Shown here: positions 1 through 9,150 of the stretch, one piece after another
Numbering within the stretch: the stretch's first letter is position 1
Layout of the letters: every line of letters begins with the position of its first letter
DNA from: Ornithinibacillus californiensis
GTDB lineage: Bacteria > Bacillota > Bacilli > Bacillales > Amphibacillaceae
DNA: 64,000 bases
NCBI RefSeq assembly: GCF_001038485.1
Contig: NZ_LDUE01000030.1
Span: 28,676-92,675 of the forward strand
Direction of reading: 5' to 3'
Notes under the pieces: model-generated
What the model saw: the letters and a program-made list of their open reading frames with translations, nothing else
The model's database searches: none
Told to the model about the DNA's origin: nothing
Translations under genes and position numbers: made by a program

Positions 1-51
1 AGTAAAAAGAACTAGTCCATAGCGTATATTTTCTTAAAAGGAGGAAGAAGG

Positions 52-912
52 ATGAGTCAGAAGATTGCAGTCTTGATTCTTCATGGTGCAGGAACTCCTG
101 AGAAAAATTTTGCAGATAAATTAATTGAACGGATAACAGAAGGTTTTGCTAAGAAACTGACAAACCGAAATGCAGAAAAGGAAATCGTATTCGAACCCGT
201 CTACTGGTCTAGTGTCTTTGCACCTGAACAAGTAAAACTATGGGAACAGCTTCAGGATTATCGGGATTTAAATTATGGTAGACTCAGGCGTTTCGTTTTA
301 GAATTCCTTGCTGATGCAGTAGCCTATCAACCGACTAGACTAGGAAATCAAAATTATGATAAAGTCCATGCTCTCGTAGCTAAATCCATGCAGCGCTTGC
401 GAGATAGAGCGGGACATCAAGCGCCTTTATGTGTGATTAGCCATAGCCTTGGTTCCATTATTGCTAGTAATTATTTCTATGACCTGCAGTTTAAAAAGGA
501 AAATATCGGCATGGAAACAAAGGGCTGTACCAATTCAAACGCCCTGGAACAATGTCAGACACTTACCCTTTTTTATACACTGGGCAGTCCAATGGCCATG
601 TGGTCTCTTCGTTATATAGATTTTGGTTCTCCTATCACAGTCCCTTCCCCGACAGTTAAAGAATTTTACCCGCACTTAAAAGGAGAATGGATAAATTTTT
701 ACGATAAAGATGATATCCTAGCTTTCCCTTTAAAAGGTATTAACGAAGCTTACAAACAAGCTGTTACGAAGGATATACAAGTAAATGCTGGTGGGATATT
801 TACGAGTTGGAATCCTCTATCTCATTTGAAGTATGATACAGATAAGGAAGTCATCAAGCCAATTGTAGACGGTCTTGTACGGACATGGAAGCGGATAAAT
901 GAGGTTAAGTAA
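52..912 (+). CDS. Putative alpha/beta-hydrolase-fold serine hydrolase, function unknown
   Basis: The 286-residue soluble protein opens with a beta strand and an HGAG turn (residues 11-14) typical of the oxyanion region of alpha/beta hydrolases. A nucleophile-elbow-like S-H-S-L-G (130-134, Ser132) replaces the usual G-x-S-x-G. Candidate acid and base residues are in the YDKDD segment and the late SHLKYD segment. No signal peptide or membrane segment is visible. The start is ATG 52 with a strong AAGGAGG-like site just upstream. It stands alone before the antiporter gene, so context says nothing about substrate. The fold is an inference from motifs; I do not recognise a named family. Confidence 0.7.
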   Translation: MSQKIAVLILHGAGTPEKNFADKLIERITEGFAKKLTNRNAEKEIVFEPVYWSSVFAPEQVKLWEQLQDYRDLNYGRLRRFVLEFLADAVAYQPTRLGNQNYDKVHALVAKSMQRLRDRAGHQAPLCVISHSLGSIIASNYFYDLQFKKENIGMETKGCTNSNALEQCQTLTLFYTLGSPMAMWSLRYIDFGSPITVPSPTVKEFYPHLKGEWINFYDKDDILAFPLKGINEAYKQAVTKDIQVNAGGIFTSWNPLSHLKYDTDKEVIKPIVDGLVRTWKRINEVK

Positions 913-1020
913 TTTAATACTAGTGATTCCTACAATAAAAAGGTATTTTTTTCAAAAAAGTTCCATACATAAATAGTAGGAGGGATAAGTTGTAAGTTAA
1001 TAAAAAGGAGGAGTTTATGT

Positions 1021-2580
1021 ATGGAATTTGGAATTCTATCACTCTTACCTCCAATTCTTGCAATTGTACTAGCACTAGTTACACGAAATGTCATTCCAGC
1101 ATTGTTCGCAGGAGTATGGATTGGGGCAACGATGGTTCACGATTGGAATCCTTTGTTAGGTATGTATGCAAGTTTTAGTGAGTTTATCCTACCTAATCTC
1201 GGGGATCCGTGGAGTGCTACTGTATTACTTTATTGTGGATTATTCGGTGTATTAGTAGCATTTTTACAACGGACTGGTGGTGCACGAGCAATTGCGCATT
1301 CGATCTCTAGCCGAGTGAAATCTGATCGTGGTGCACAAGGTTCGACCATGTTATTCGGTATTATTATTTTCTTCGAGGATTATTTCAATGCATTAACGGT
1401 TGGTAGTGTGATGCGCTCTGTAACAGATAAGATGCGAGTATCTCGTGAAAAGTTAGCTTATATCGTGGATTCTACTTCCGCACCGTTATGTTTGTTAGCA
1501 CCAGTATCAACATGGGTCGTTTTTGTTATGGGTTTGATCGGAGCGCAATTTGTAGAGTTAGGTATAACTGGTTCTGAGTATGTGACGTATTTAGCTACGA
1601 TACCATTTAACTTTTATTCTATTTTAGCATTATTGTTAGTTGCTATCGTCATTTGGAAAAGATGGGACTTCGGTCCAATGGCACAGGCGGAATATCGAGC
1701 AAGAACTACTGGTAAACTATTGCGAGATGGAGCAGAACCACCTTCTGATGATGCAATGCTAGAAGCGGAAAATCTTCAAACGGACGTGGTACCGAAGAAA
1801 CGAAACTTTCTAGTACCAATTGGGGTCCTTCTTGGTATGATTCCACCTATGTTTCTATGGACAGGAGGATTTCCTGAAAATAATTTGGTTACGGCAGTTG
1901 GAGAGGCAGATGGTGGATTATCCATTCTAATGGCAGCCTTTACCGCAATAATCGTGGCCATCCTTATGGGTATGCAACAAAAGTTATTTCGTTTCAAGGA
2001 AGCCATGCAACTGATCGTAAATGGTTTTAAAAGCATGATGTTAGTATATATAATCTTAACATTAGCTTGGTCGATTGGTAGTGTAACACAAGCCCTTGGA
2101 ACAGCAGACTTTATTGTTGGCTTGGCAGAGCAATCCGTATCACCTGCTGTCATTCCGGTATTGTTATTCCTAGTAGCTTGCGTGGTTGCCTATACGACAG
2201 GTACTTCTTATGGCACGTTTGCTATCATGGTTCCAATTGCTATGCCTTTAGCTCATGCTATGGATGAAATTTCTATGTTTTTAGCAATTGCAGCAGTACT
2301 GAGTGGGGGAATATTTGGAGACCACTGTTCACCGATATCGGATACAACGATATTGTCTTCAGCTGGAAGTGCAAGTGATCATATTGATCATGTAAATACG
2401 CAAATGCCATTTGCTATAACAGCTGGGATAAGTGGGTTAGTTTCATTCTTGATAGCTGGAATAACAGGTTCAGCTATTATCTCCCTCATTGCCGGAATTA
2501 TCTTATTGGTAGCTCTAGCCTTCCTATTTAATAAAAAATGGGGGAAAGAAATACCTGCAGAATTTCGAACGGTTCCGTAA
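1021..2580 (+). CDS. NhaC-family Na+/H+ antiporter-like membrane transporter
   Basis: This is a 519-residue polytopic inner-membrane protein with about 12 hydrophobic segments. The conserved central region (FFEDYFNALTVG, then DSTSAPLCLLAPVSTW) and the late GGIFGDHCSPISDTTILSS segment are hallmarks of the NhaC/MleN group, which exchange Na+ for H+ or a carboxylate. Length fits the family. The start is ATG 1021, seven bases after AAAGGAGG; an overlapping ATG at 1017 is out of frame. It appears monocistronic, closed by a terminator at 2633-2660. The transported anion, if any, cannot be told from sequence. Confidence 0.88.
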   Translation: MEFGILSLLPPILAIVLALVTRNVIPALFAGVWIGATMVHDWNPLLGMYASFSEFILPNLGDPWSATVLLYCGLFGVLVAFLQRTGGARAIAHSISSRVKSDRGAQGSTMLFGIIIFFEDYFNALTVGSVMRSVTDKMRVSREKLAYIVDSTSAPLCLLAPVSTWVVFVMGLIGAQFVELGITGSEYVTYLATIPFNFYSILALLLVAIVIWKRWDFGPMAQAEYRARTTGKLLRDGAEPPSDDAMLEAENLQTDVVPKKRNFLVPIGVLLGMIPPMFLWTGGFPENNLVTAVGEADGGLSILMAAFTAIIVAILMGMQQKLFRFKEAMQLIVNGFKSMMLVYIILTLAWSIGSVTQALGTADFIVGLAEQSVSPAVIPVLLFLVACVVAYTTGTSYGTFAIMVPIAMPLAHAMDEISMFLAIAAVLSGGIFGDHCSPISDTTILSSAGSASDHIDHVNTQMPFAITAGISGLVSFLIAGITGSAIISLIAGIILLVALAFLFNKKWGKEIPAEFRTVP

Positions 2581-2632
2581 GAAAAGAGTAATTTAGAGGA
2601 AAATTTTCCTGGAGAATCTATAATTTAGCGGA

Positions 2633-2660
2633 AAGGAGACGAAAATAGTCTCCTTTTTTT
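2633..2660 (+). terminator. Rho-independent terminator after the NhaC-type gene
   Basis: An 8-bp perfect stem (AAGGAGAC / GTCTCCTT) with a 7-base loop runs into seven T residues, about 50 bases after the stop codon. Confidence 0.85.
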
Positions 2661-2808
2661 GTATAATTTATGAATCATATACCTACGTATACATTACATT
2701 TTTACCAGAATATGCTAAGCTATTTCTAATAGATTACTAGATTTACACACTAGTCCAGTAAAACGGTCCCCACCAACTATTTTTAAAAATTAATGGAGGA
2801 ATGTATAA

Positions 2809-4140
2809 ATGGGTCATGATTTTTTAAATCAAAAGGCCAGCCAGAAAATTGAAGGTAATCACCCTTTGTATCACTTTAAACGAAAAGTTTGGAATACCCA
2901 TATTGATCGGTATCCTGCTGCTATTTTTGAATGCAAAAGTGAAGAAGATGTAATAGATGCAGTCTGTTATGCAAAAAAACATGGGTTAAAGATTACGGTA
3001 CGTGGTGGTGGATTTCATCCGGCAGGGAAGTCTGTTATGGATGACGCAGTACTCATTGATTTGTCTAATATGAATGCGATTCAAGTGGACGAGGTTAGTA
3101 AAATAGCAACCGTTGAAGCAGGTGCCAGAACATTTGAGGTAGATGCAATAACCCAGGAGTATGGATTAGCGATTCCTCTCGGGATGAATTCCAATATTGG
3201 GGTTTCCGGTCTTGCACTGGGCGGTGGCCTAGGCTATTTAAGAGGTAAATATGGATTAACAAGTGATCATATTGTTGGTGTACATCTTGTTACAGGAGAT
3301 GGGCAGTTAATCTACGTGAATCGAATAGAGCGTCCAGAATTGTTTTGGGCAATTCGAGGAGCTGGAGCCAACTATGGTGTTGTAACGAAGTTTGAATTTA
3401 AGCTAGTACCTGTTGGGCAACTTATTCTCGGTTTAGATGTTGTTTATGATTATAGTGATTTCAAACAGATAATGGAAAAAGCAGAAGCATATCGTCAAAA
3501 AGCGATAGATGATATATCCTTTAATATAATATTAACAAAATCGAATACAGGCTTTAAATCTGTCCGAGTAATCGGTATGTACATAGGGGAGTTGAATTTA
3601 CAGACTGAAACAGAAATCATACAGCCATTATTGGAATTAGCCCCATCCGTCACGGATTATTCTGAGATGATGCCATATGTTGATATGCAGAAAAAATTTG
3701 ATTGTTTTATCCAAGATGGTTTCGCCATTGAAGGAATTTCGTTGTTTTTTAATGAGTTACATCCAGATGTTATCGAGATTCTAATGGATGAAGTGGATAG
3801 AAGTGAATTCCCTGTATCTTATCATTTCGTTGAGATACATGGTAAAATGAATCGGATTTCGAAGTTTGAGACAGCTTTTCATATACGTGACGCTAGTTAC
3901 CTTCTCGTAGTAGAAGCAGAGGTAGGAAGTCATCCTGATTTAACAGAACAATGGATCTATCAATTGTATGAAAAATTGCTTCCATATTCTTATAATCAAG
4001 TATCCTATTTAAATAGTTCAACAATAGATGAAGGGGTAATTCAAAATTCATACCGATGCATCCATGGGCGTCTAGTGGCACTAAAAAAAGAATACGATTC
4101 CGAAAATCTATTCTGTTCGGAAAATAAATTAATAGACTAA
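2809..4140 (+). CDS. FAD-dependent oxidoreductase, berberine-bridge-enzyme-like (FAD_binding_4 plus BBE tail)
   Basis: The 443-residue protein has an N-terminal PCMH-type FAD domain (about 25-200: ITVRGGGFHPAGKS, then GVSGLALGGGLGYLRGKYGLTSDHI). It ends in a degenerate BBE motif (EYDSENLFCSENKLI; the usual form is YDPxNxFxxNxNI). The family oxidises alcohols, sugars or polyphenols with FAD. In most relatives the GGG is followed directly by the histidine that carries FAD covalently; here Phe follows and His is one place later, and no second Cys attachment site is seen. Start ATG 2809 follows GGAGG by eight bases. No signal peptide. Substrate unknown; it stands alone between terminators. Confidence 0.82.
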   Translation: MGHDFLNQKASQKIEGNHPLYHFKRKVWNTHIDRYPAAIFECKSEEDVIDAVCYAKKHGLKITVRGGGFHPAGKSVMDDAVLIDLSNMNAIQVDEVSKIATVEAGARTFEVDAITQEYGLAIPLGMNSNIGVSGLALGGGLGYLRGKYGLTSDHIVGVHLVTGDGQLIYVNRIERPELFWAIRGAGANYGVVTKFEFKLVPVGQLILGLDVVYDYSDFKQIMEKAEAYRQKAIDDISFNIILTKSNTGFKSVRVIGMYIGELNLQTETEIIQPLLELAPSVTDYSEMMPYVDMQKKFDCFIQDGFAIEGISLFFNELHPDVIEILMDEVDRSEFPVSYHFVEIHGKMNRISKFETAFHIRDASYLLVVEAEVGSHPDLTEQWIYQLYEKLLPYSYNQVSYLNSSTIDEGVIQNSYRCIHGRLVALKKEYDSENLFCSENKLID

Positions 4141-4144
4141 TATA

Positions 4145-4190
4145 ATAGACGCCTCCTAATGTTTTATCTTTTGGAGACGTCTATTTTTTA
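4145..4190. terminator. Terminator between convergent genes
   Basis: Stem ATAGACG-c-CTCC pairs with GGAG-a-CGTCTAT across a 16-base loop, followed by a T run on the + strand. It lies between the oxidoreductase stop (4140) and the stop of the convergent LuxR-type regulator (4188), so it probably serves mainly the + strand transcript. Confidence 0.75.
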
Positions 4191-6215
4191 AATGATATCC
4201 ATTATTTTCTTGATTAACTGTGGTCTGTTTTTTACATCTGCTTTTCGATAAATTCTACTTAAAGCCTTTTTTACTGTAATCTCAGCAATGAATAAGTCAT
4301 TTGCTATCTCCGTAATGATTTTGTCCTCTAATAATAGTTTCATAATATCTTGTTCTCTTTTCGTTAGGGAGAACTTCTCTATGAGGATATCTAATTCATT
4401 TTGTTTCGTAACACCCTGTAAAAATTGTTTAAGATATGGAACTAGTCTTGGGCCACTCAAGTCTAGTATAAAAGTTGGTGTTGGTATATCTTCATTAAAA
4501 TCATCATGCTCCGCGCCTGGTACGGTTTGAAACCCGAACTTATACAGTAAATCTTGAAAAAGTTTTAACGGTGTAGAAGCAGTAATCTTCCCTCCAGAAA
4601 AAATCAAGCGGAAAAGGCTATATAATAAGAATGAACGTGCCGCATTGTCTGTTGGGTCGATATAATCTTGATAGCGGATAAAATAACTAGTCGTTTTTTC
4701 TACAGGAACATTGTAGTACTCCTTATCTGTATTAGATAAATTTCCAAAGTATGCCCTCGATACAGGTTCCTTCGAGAGGATTGGTAGAGTCTGCTCATTT
4801 ACTGGAACATTGATAGATATACCAATAACTTCACCATTCTTTTTGAGTAAGCTTGCCCCATGATAACCTATCTGTTGAATATACTCTGGTCCTATCAATT
4901 CAGACTCAAGCTGATTGTGTTTAAATGATGCATCGAATTCAATGGAAGAATTCGTTCTACGGTTGTAATATTTCGTGTTACTCTTAGAAATATTGTTTTT
5001 TTGATAAGCAAAGAACGCTTCCACCTCGTGAAAATTATACTCATCAATGGGATCTAAGTACATGGTCGTATCTATTGATGCTTCCTGGAAAAATATAGAT
5101 TGAATGAGATCATCCCCGAGATGATAAAAGAAGGAAGCGATATCTTCTTCCGTTGGTTGCTTAATAATACGATGATAATAAAAAGCTACTATTTTATTGG
5201 TTAGTAATTCATATCTGTCAGGATTTCGTTGCTTTAATTCCATTCGAATAGCATCACGAATGAGCTCATGCATACTCCAACCTCTTCTGGTCTTCCGGAC
5301 AAAAGAAAGGGAAGTGAGTTGATTAAATTTTCGATTTGGAATATCCTGATTGAGAATTTCTGATAAGCAACTTTGATCGAATTGATAAAATAGCGCTGCT
5401 ACCTCTACAATGTTTATTAAACGGTCATTAGTTACTTCCGTTAACCATCTTTTTGTTAGTTTACTTAATATATCTGAATTGCTATTGAAAGTGCTTTCAT
5501 AATTTTTGTTAGTAAAATCACTAATACTAGCTAACGTAATTAATAATGGATGGCCTTTTGTGAATTCCCAAATGTTATTAATATGGTGTTCATCGTTCAC
5601 CCCGCTTTTGTTTAGAAGATGTAGCGTTTCTTCAAGACAAAAGGGATGGAGTTGAATTTGTTTCGTTACCTTTCTCCAAGCGGGAGATTCCTGCCATTCA
5701 CCAGTTAACGATTTTCTCCCTGCCAAAACTACTCGAACGCTTGGATATAATTGACGAATAAAAGCATTTCGGAACCACCGATCAAAGTCTTCCATATGTT
5801 CATAGGTGTCCATAGCGATAAAAATCTTCTCATCATAATTATTTAGTAATGTAAGGCAGTCATGTAAGGTTACTTGTGATATATCATCTTTAGGGTATTG
5901 TATTTGTGAAACAAGGGTGGCATAAAGATATTCGATAAATCCTTGTACATTGTGAGTGAAATCCTGACTATTTAAATAGATAAACGGAATCTGTTGCTTC
6001 TTAGCAATTCTAGCTAATTCTTGCAACAAATATGTTTTACCAATACCACCTTCTCCATAAAAATGGGTTATTCTATGTATTGGGTTCTCCGCTTGCATGA
6101 ATTCTTGGAAGAATGATAATTCGTTGCTTCTCCCGATAAAAAATTCCTCTTCCACTTTATGAATCATTTCATTAATTCGCACATCTACGTCAGAAGTACC
6201 TTCATGCACTTTCAA
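4188..6215 (-). CDS. STAND-type ATPase regulator with C-terminal LuxR HTH (MalT-like layout)
   Basis: In this 675-residue protein a P-loop GEGGIGKT lies at 54-61, followed by a Walker-B-like IFIAMDTYEH segment and a LAGRKSL sensor segment, as in AAA/STAND ATPases. The middle third has no recognised motif. The last 60 residues form a LuxR-type helix-turn-helix (FSLTKREQDIMKLLLEDK...ITVKKALSRIYRK). This layout matches inducer- and ATP-dependent transcription activators such as MalT. The start is TTG 6215 with AAGGAGG placed ideally. It is divergent from the spore protein gene; no target operon is adjacent, so inducer and targets are unknown. Confidence 0.8.
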   Translation of the reverse strand: MKVHEGTSDVDVRINEMIHKVEEEFFIGRSNELSFFQEFMQAENPIHRITHFYGEGGIGKTYLLQELARIAKKQQIPFIYLNSQDFTHNVQGFIEYLYATLVSQIQYPKDDISQVTLHDCLTLLNNYDEKIFIAMDTYEHMEDFDRWFRNAFIRQLYPSVRVVLAGRKSLTGEWQESPAWRKVTKQIQLHPFCLEETLHLLNKSGVNDEHHINNIWEFTKGHPLLITLASISDFTNKNYESTFNSNSDILSKLTKRWLTEVTNDRLINIVEVAALFYQFDQSCLSEILNQDIPNRKFNQLTSLSFVRKTRRGWSMHELIRDAIRMELKQRNPDRYELLTNKIVAFYYHRIIKQPTEEDIASFFYHLGDDLIQSIFFQEASIDTTMYLDPIDEYNFHEVEAFFAYQKNNISKSNTKYYNRRTNSSIEFDASFKHNQLESELIGPEYIQQIGYHGASLLKKNGEVIGISINVPVNEQTLPILSKEPVSRAYFGNLSNTDKEYYNVPVEKTTSYFIRYQDYIDPTDNAARSFLLYSLFRLIFSGGKITASTPLKLFQDLLYKFGFQTVPGAEHDDFNEDIPTPTFILDLSGPRLVPYLKQFLQGVTKQNELDILIEKFSLTKREQDIMKLLLEDKIITEIANDLFIAEITVKKALSRIYRKADVKNRPQLIKKIMDII

Positions 6216-6394
6216 GATTATCCTCCTTATTCAGACAGATTTTTGAAAAGTCGTGTAATTCATAATATAAAGTAGTACTAAAGTACTGTCAAGACTATAC
6301 GTGAATTACTGTAACATTCGTATAGAAATTGTAATTAATCGTACCCTAAAGAAGAACAGAGTAATCTGTTCAATACCCACAAGGAGTGATCGTT

Positions 6395-6592
6395 TTGGCC
6401 AGAAACAATAATAAATTGTTAGTGCCTGGTTCAAGAAATGCAATCGACCAAATGAAAGAGGAAATTGCAAGCGAACTTGGGGTACAACCTGGGGCGGACA
6501 CAACTGCACGTGAGAACGGATCTGTGGGTGGCGAAATGGTCAAACGAATGATCCAAATCGCCGAGCAGAGCATGCAAAATGGGAACAAGTAG
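6395..6592 (+). CDS. Alpha/beta-type small acid-soluble spore protein (SspA/B family)
   Basis: This is a 65-residue DNA-binding spore protein that coats and protects DNA in the forespore and is degraded by GPR protease at germination. The family signature is complete: LLVPGSRNAIDQMKEEIA, the GPR cleavage region EIASELGV, then GADTTARENGSVGGEMVKRM. The reading frame could open at GTG 6386, but that codon lies in the ribosome binding site. TTG 6395 follows AAGGAG by eight bases and gives the usual M-A-R-N-N start. Expression by sigma G is expected from the family, but I could not place a convincing sigma-G promoter upstream. Confidence 0.95.
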   Translation: MARNNNKLLVPGSRNAIDQMKEEIASELGVQPGADTTARENGSVGGEMVKRMIQIAEQSMQNGNK

Positions 6593-6630
6593 TATGCTCG
6601 ATCAGGGGGCTTCCTTATTGGGAGCTCCTT
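6591..6630 (+). terminator. Terminator module after the spore protein gene (copy 1 of a repeated unit)
   Basis: A GGGGCT...AGCTCC stem (one G-T pair) follows the stop codon. The whole 40-base unit, beginning AGTATGCTCGATCAGG, is nearly identical to 12218-12256. Confidence 0.65.
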
Positions 6631-6713
6631 ATTAAATATTTCTGAATACTATATATTTCAATAAAAACTCTAGTATGGTAAATTTAGATTACTAGATTGT
6701 TAGGGTGATGTTC

Positions 6714-8297
6714 ATGGGGAAAATTACATTACAGACGAAGATTCTCGTTCTCATTATTGGCTTGATTATATTAATAACTGCTTCATTAACGGGGATTGTT
6801 GCTTATTATGAATCAAAGGAAATTGAAAAACATATCGGAGAACGTGCATTAAATGCTGCAATTACAATATCACTAATGCCGACTGTCATTGATGCATTTG
6901 AACATGAAAATCCAACGGGCGTACTGCAACCCATTGCGGAGGAAATTAGAGAGATTATTGGAGCAGAGTTTATCGTTATTGGTAACGCTAATAGTATTCG
7001 TTATGCTCATCCAGATACCGGGAAAATAGGGAAGAAGATGGTAGGTGGTGACAATGATCGGGCACTAATTAGTGGCGAAACTTATACGTCAAAAGCTGTA
7101 GGAAGTCTTGGACCATCGTTAAGAGGAAAAGCACCTGTTATTAATGAAGATGGAGAAATTATCGGCATTATTTCAGTTGGTTTTATGTTAGATGATATCC
7201 AATCTATTATCTATAATAATTTACTGAAATTTAGTGGGTCAGCAATTCCTATAATTTTATTAGGGATATTCGGAAGTGTCATGCTTGCCCGTAATATTAG
7301 GAAAGACACCTTTGGTCTTGAACCACACCAAATCGCATCGCTATTTCAAGATAGGAGTGCCATTTTATCTTCGGTAAAGGAAGGGATTGTGGCGGTGGGT
7401 GCTGATGGAAGAGTGACCATGATGAATGAGTCTGCACAGAAGATACTTGGACTTTCAAATAACTATATGAATCAACGAATTGAAGAAGTATTTCCAAATA
7501 CGAAAATGTATGACGTGTTAAATTCTGGTAGTGCAATTAAGGATGATGAGGTTGTTCTAAATAATCGCCCTGTTATTGTAAATCGTACACCTATTTTAAA
7601 TGATAAAAGTCAAGTGGTAGGAGTGGTTGCAAGCTTCCGTGATAAGACGGAGATAAATGAAATGTTAAATACTTTATCAGAAGTTAGGAAGTACTCAGAA
7701 GACTTAAGAGCGCAAACACATGAATACACCAATAAACTTTATGTGTTATCTGGATTGCTACAATTAGGTCATTATAAGGAAGCAATTGAATTAATTCAAA
7801 TCGAATCTAGTGCTACTGTACAAGTCAATAAAATCTTACTAGAGCAGATTAAAGATCAAACTATTCAAGCGATTTTATTGGGGAAGATTGGTAAATCTTC
7901 TGAAAAGAAAGTTGAATTTAGAATCGATACCAACAGTTACTTAGAAGAACTGCCAAGTCATATTGATGTAGCCAAATTGATTACTATTGTTGGTAATTTA
8001 CTAGACAATGCTTTGGAAGCAGTTGAGAAGAAAGAAAAGAGAGAGATCGTGTTTTTTGTGACAGACCTTGGGGATGACATCGTATTTGAAATTGCGGATT
8101 CTGGTGATGGAATTCCGGGACAAGACACATACAGAATATTTGAACGTGGCTATTCTACAAAGCGTGAGAAGGGTCGTGGCTATGGCCTTGCCATTGTGAC
8201 AGAAACCATTGGGGAACTAGGGGGACAAATAGAAGTACATAATCCACCAGATGGAGGAGCCATCTTTTCCGTATTTATTCCTAAGCAGTCAAAATAG
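6714..8297 (+). CDS. Sensor histidine kinase, CitA/DcuS/DctS type
   Basis: This is an inner-membrane sensor of about 527 residues. One membrane helix lies near residues 7-30 and a second near 170-192, and they bracket an extracytoplasmic PAS-like sensor with the DcuS-family pattern IRYAHPD....GxKMVGGD. After these come a cytoplasmic PAS (about 210-310), a Spo0B-type dimerisation helix with the phospho-His in AQTHEYTNKL, and an HATPase domain (N-box NLLDNALEAV, then DSGDGIPG and GRGYGLAIV). These kinases sense di- or tricarboxylates. In-frame GTG 6705 and ATG 6708 exist, but AGGGTGAT at 6702-6709 best serves ATG 6714. The partner regulator follows by 12 bases and a tricarboxylate transporter comes next. 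Confidence 0.9.
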   Translation: MGKITLQTKILVLIIGLIILITASLTGIVAYYESKEIEKHIGERALNAAITISLMPTVIDAFEHENPTGVLQPIAEEIREIIGAEFIVIGNANSIRYAHPDTGKIGKKMVGGDNDRALISGETYTSKAVGSLGPSLRGKAPVINEDGEIIGIISVGFMLDDIQSIIYNNLLKFSGSAIPIILLGIFGSVMLARNIRKDTFGLEPHQIASLFQDRSAILSSVKEGIVAVGADGRVTMMNESAQKILGLSNNYMNQRIEEVFPNTKMYDVLNSGSAIKDDEVVLNNRPVIVNRTPILNDKSQVVGVVASFRDKTEINEMLNTLSEVRKYSEDLRAQTHEYTNKLYVLSGLLQLGHYKEAIELIQIESSATVQVNKILLEQIKDQTIQAILLGKIGKSSEKKVEFRIDTNSYLEELPSHIDVAKLITIVGNLLDNALEAVEKKEKREIVFFVTDLGDDIVFEIADSGDGIPGQDTYRIFERGYSTKREKGRGYGLAIVTETIGELGGQIEVHNPPDGGAIFSVFIPKQSK

Positions 8298-8309
8298 AGG
8301 GGGGAGAAT

Positions 8310-8984
8310 ATGATTGATGTCATCATCGTGGAAGATGATTTTCGAATAGCTAAAATCCATGAAGAATTTCTTGGGAAGGTTTCTGGGTTTCGAGTTGTCG
8401 GTAAAGCATTGAACGGAGAAGAAGCGATTAAACTTGTAAAAGCTAATAAGATAGACTTAGTTATTCTAGATGTGTATTTACCCGATATAGTAGGTTCCAG
8501 TATGATTGAATCGATTAGGGAAACGAATACGAATATCGATTTCATTATGATCTCTGCTGCTACAGAAACAGAAATAGTTAGTGAGATTATTCGAAATGGA
8601 GTGTTTGATTATATTATTAAACCTGTAAAAATGGAACGATTTATTGAGACACTAGAACGCTATCGAGAAATGAGGGAGAATTTAGATAAGAGCAGGGAGG
8701 TTGATCAATTATTTTTAGACAAGTATTTTGGACATCCTTCCGATAAAGTGGAACACAAGGACACACCTAAAGGAATCGATCCATTAACTTTAGATAAGGT
8801 TTCGGAAATAATTAAAACGTTACCTATTGGGATAACAGCAGAGGAAATGGGTAAACGAATTGGTGCTTCTCGTACAACGGCTCGAAGATATTTAGAGTAT
8901 TTAATTTCAACTGGTGAGGTAGTTGCCGAGTTAGAATATGGAATTGTTGGACGTCCAGAAAGAAAATATCATGTAGTAAAGTAG
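8310..8984 (+). CDS. Response regulator, CitB/DcuR family, partner of the preceding kinase
   Basis: The 224-residue protein has an N-terminal receiver domain: acidic pocket VEDD, phospho-acceptor Asp54 in VILDVYLPD, and Lys104 in YIIKPVK. A C-terminal winged-helix-like HTH (GITAEEMGKRIGASRTTARRYLEYL) is typical of CitT/DcuR/DctR regulators rather than OmpR or NarL types. Start ATG 8310 follows GAGGGGGGAG. It is co-transcribed with the kinase and ends in a terminator just before tctC. By family precedent it should activate the tctCBA promoter when citrate-like substrates are present; paired TGAACAA repeats at 9021-9037 are possible binding sites. Confidence 0.9.
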   Translation: MIDVIIVEDDFRIAKIHEEFLGKVSGFRVVGKALNGEEAIKLVKANKIDLVILDVYLPDIVGSSMIESIRETNTNIDFIMISAATETEIVSEIIRNGVFDYIIKPVKMERFIETLERYREMRENLDKSREVDQLFLDKYFGHPSDKVEHKDTPKGIDPLTLDKVSEIIKTLPIGITAEEMGKRIGASRTTARRYLEYLISTGEVVAELEYGIVGRPERKYHVVK

Positions 8985-9018
8985 AGGGATGACACGTGTA
9001 GGGGTCAGTCCCTCTTTT
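8983..9018 (+). terminator. Terminator between the response regulator and tctC
   Basis: Stem AGAGGGA pairs with TCCCTCT, extended inward with a bulge, followed by TTTT. It overlaps the stop codon and contains one copy of the GACTGACCCCT palindrome. Confidence 0.7.
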
Positions 9019-9068
9019 CGTGAACAATATGAACAAAATGTATTTTTCTATCTTTTTAATCATTATTT

Positions 9069-9105
9069 TGAAAACGGTTACATATTGAAAGTATTGAATT
9101 ATAGT
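9069..9105 (+). promoter_or_regulatory. tctC promoter with overlapping cre (CcpA) site
   Basis: TGAAAACGGTTACA at 9069-9082 matches the B. subtilis cre consensus TGWAANCGNTNWCA at every position. It overlaps a plausible -35 (GTTACA, 9077-9082), 17 bases before a -10 TATAGT (9100-9105). A CcpA-HPr(Ser-P) complex bound here would block polymerase. Direct repeats TGAACAA at 9021-9027 and 9031-9037 lie upstream and could bind the response regulator. The cre match is seen directly; function is inferred. Confidence 0.6.
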
Positions 9106-9150
9106 TACAAACAAGCAATAATTTTTAGATTTCATAAGGGGGATAAAATA

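Noticed and set aside
5485..5498. cre-like TGAAAGTGCTTTCA
   Set aside because: It lies deep inside the coding region of the STAND/LuxR regulator, with a mismatch in the central CG; no promoter role is evident.
6216..6394. Sigma-G promoter for the spore protein gene
   Set aside because: Weak -35/-10 look-alikes exist (CGTATAG and CGTACCCTA), but the spacing is off by two or three bases, so I do not call it.
2730..6698. Shared 14-mer TAGATTACTAGATT at 2730 and 6685
   Set aside because: In AT-rich DNA of this length a 14-base match is expected by chance.
8989..9150. N-terminal extension of TctC starting at 8989
   Set aside because: The extension overlaps a terminator and the promoter; ATG 9151 has a ribosome site and yields a proper lipoprotein signal.
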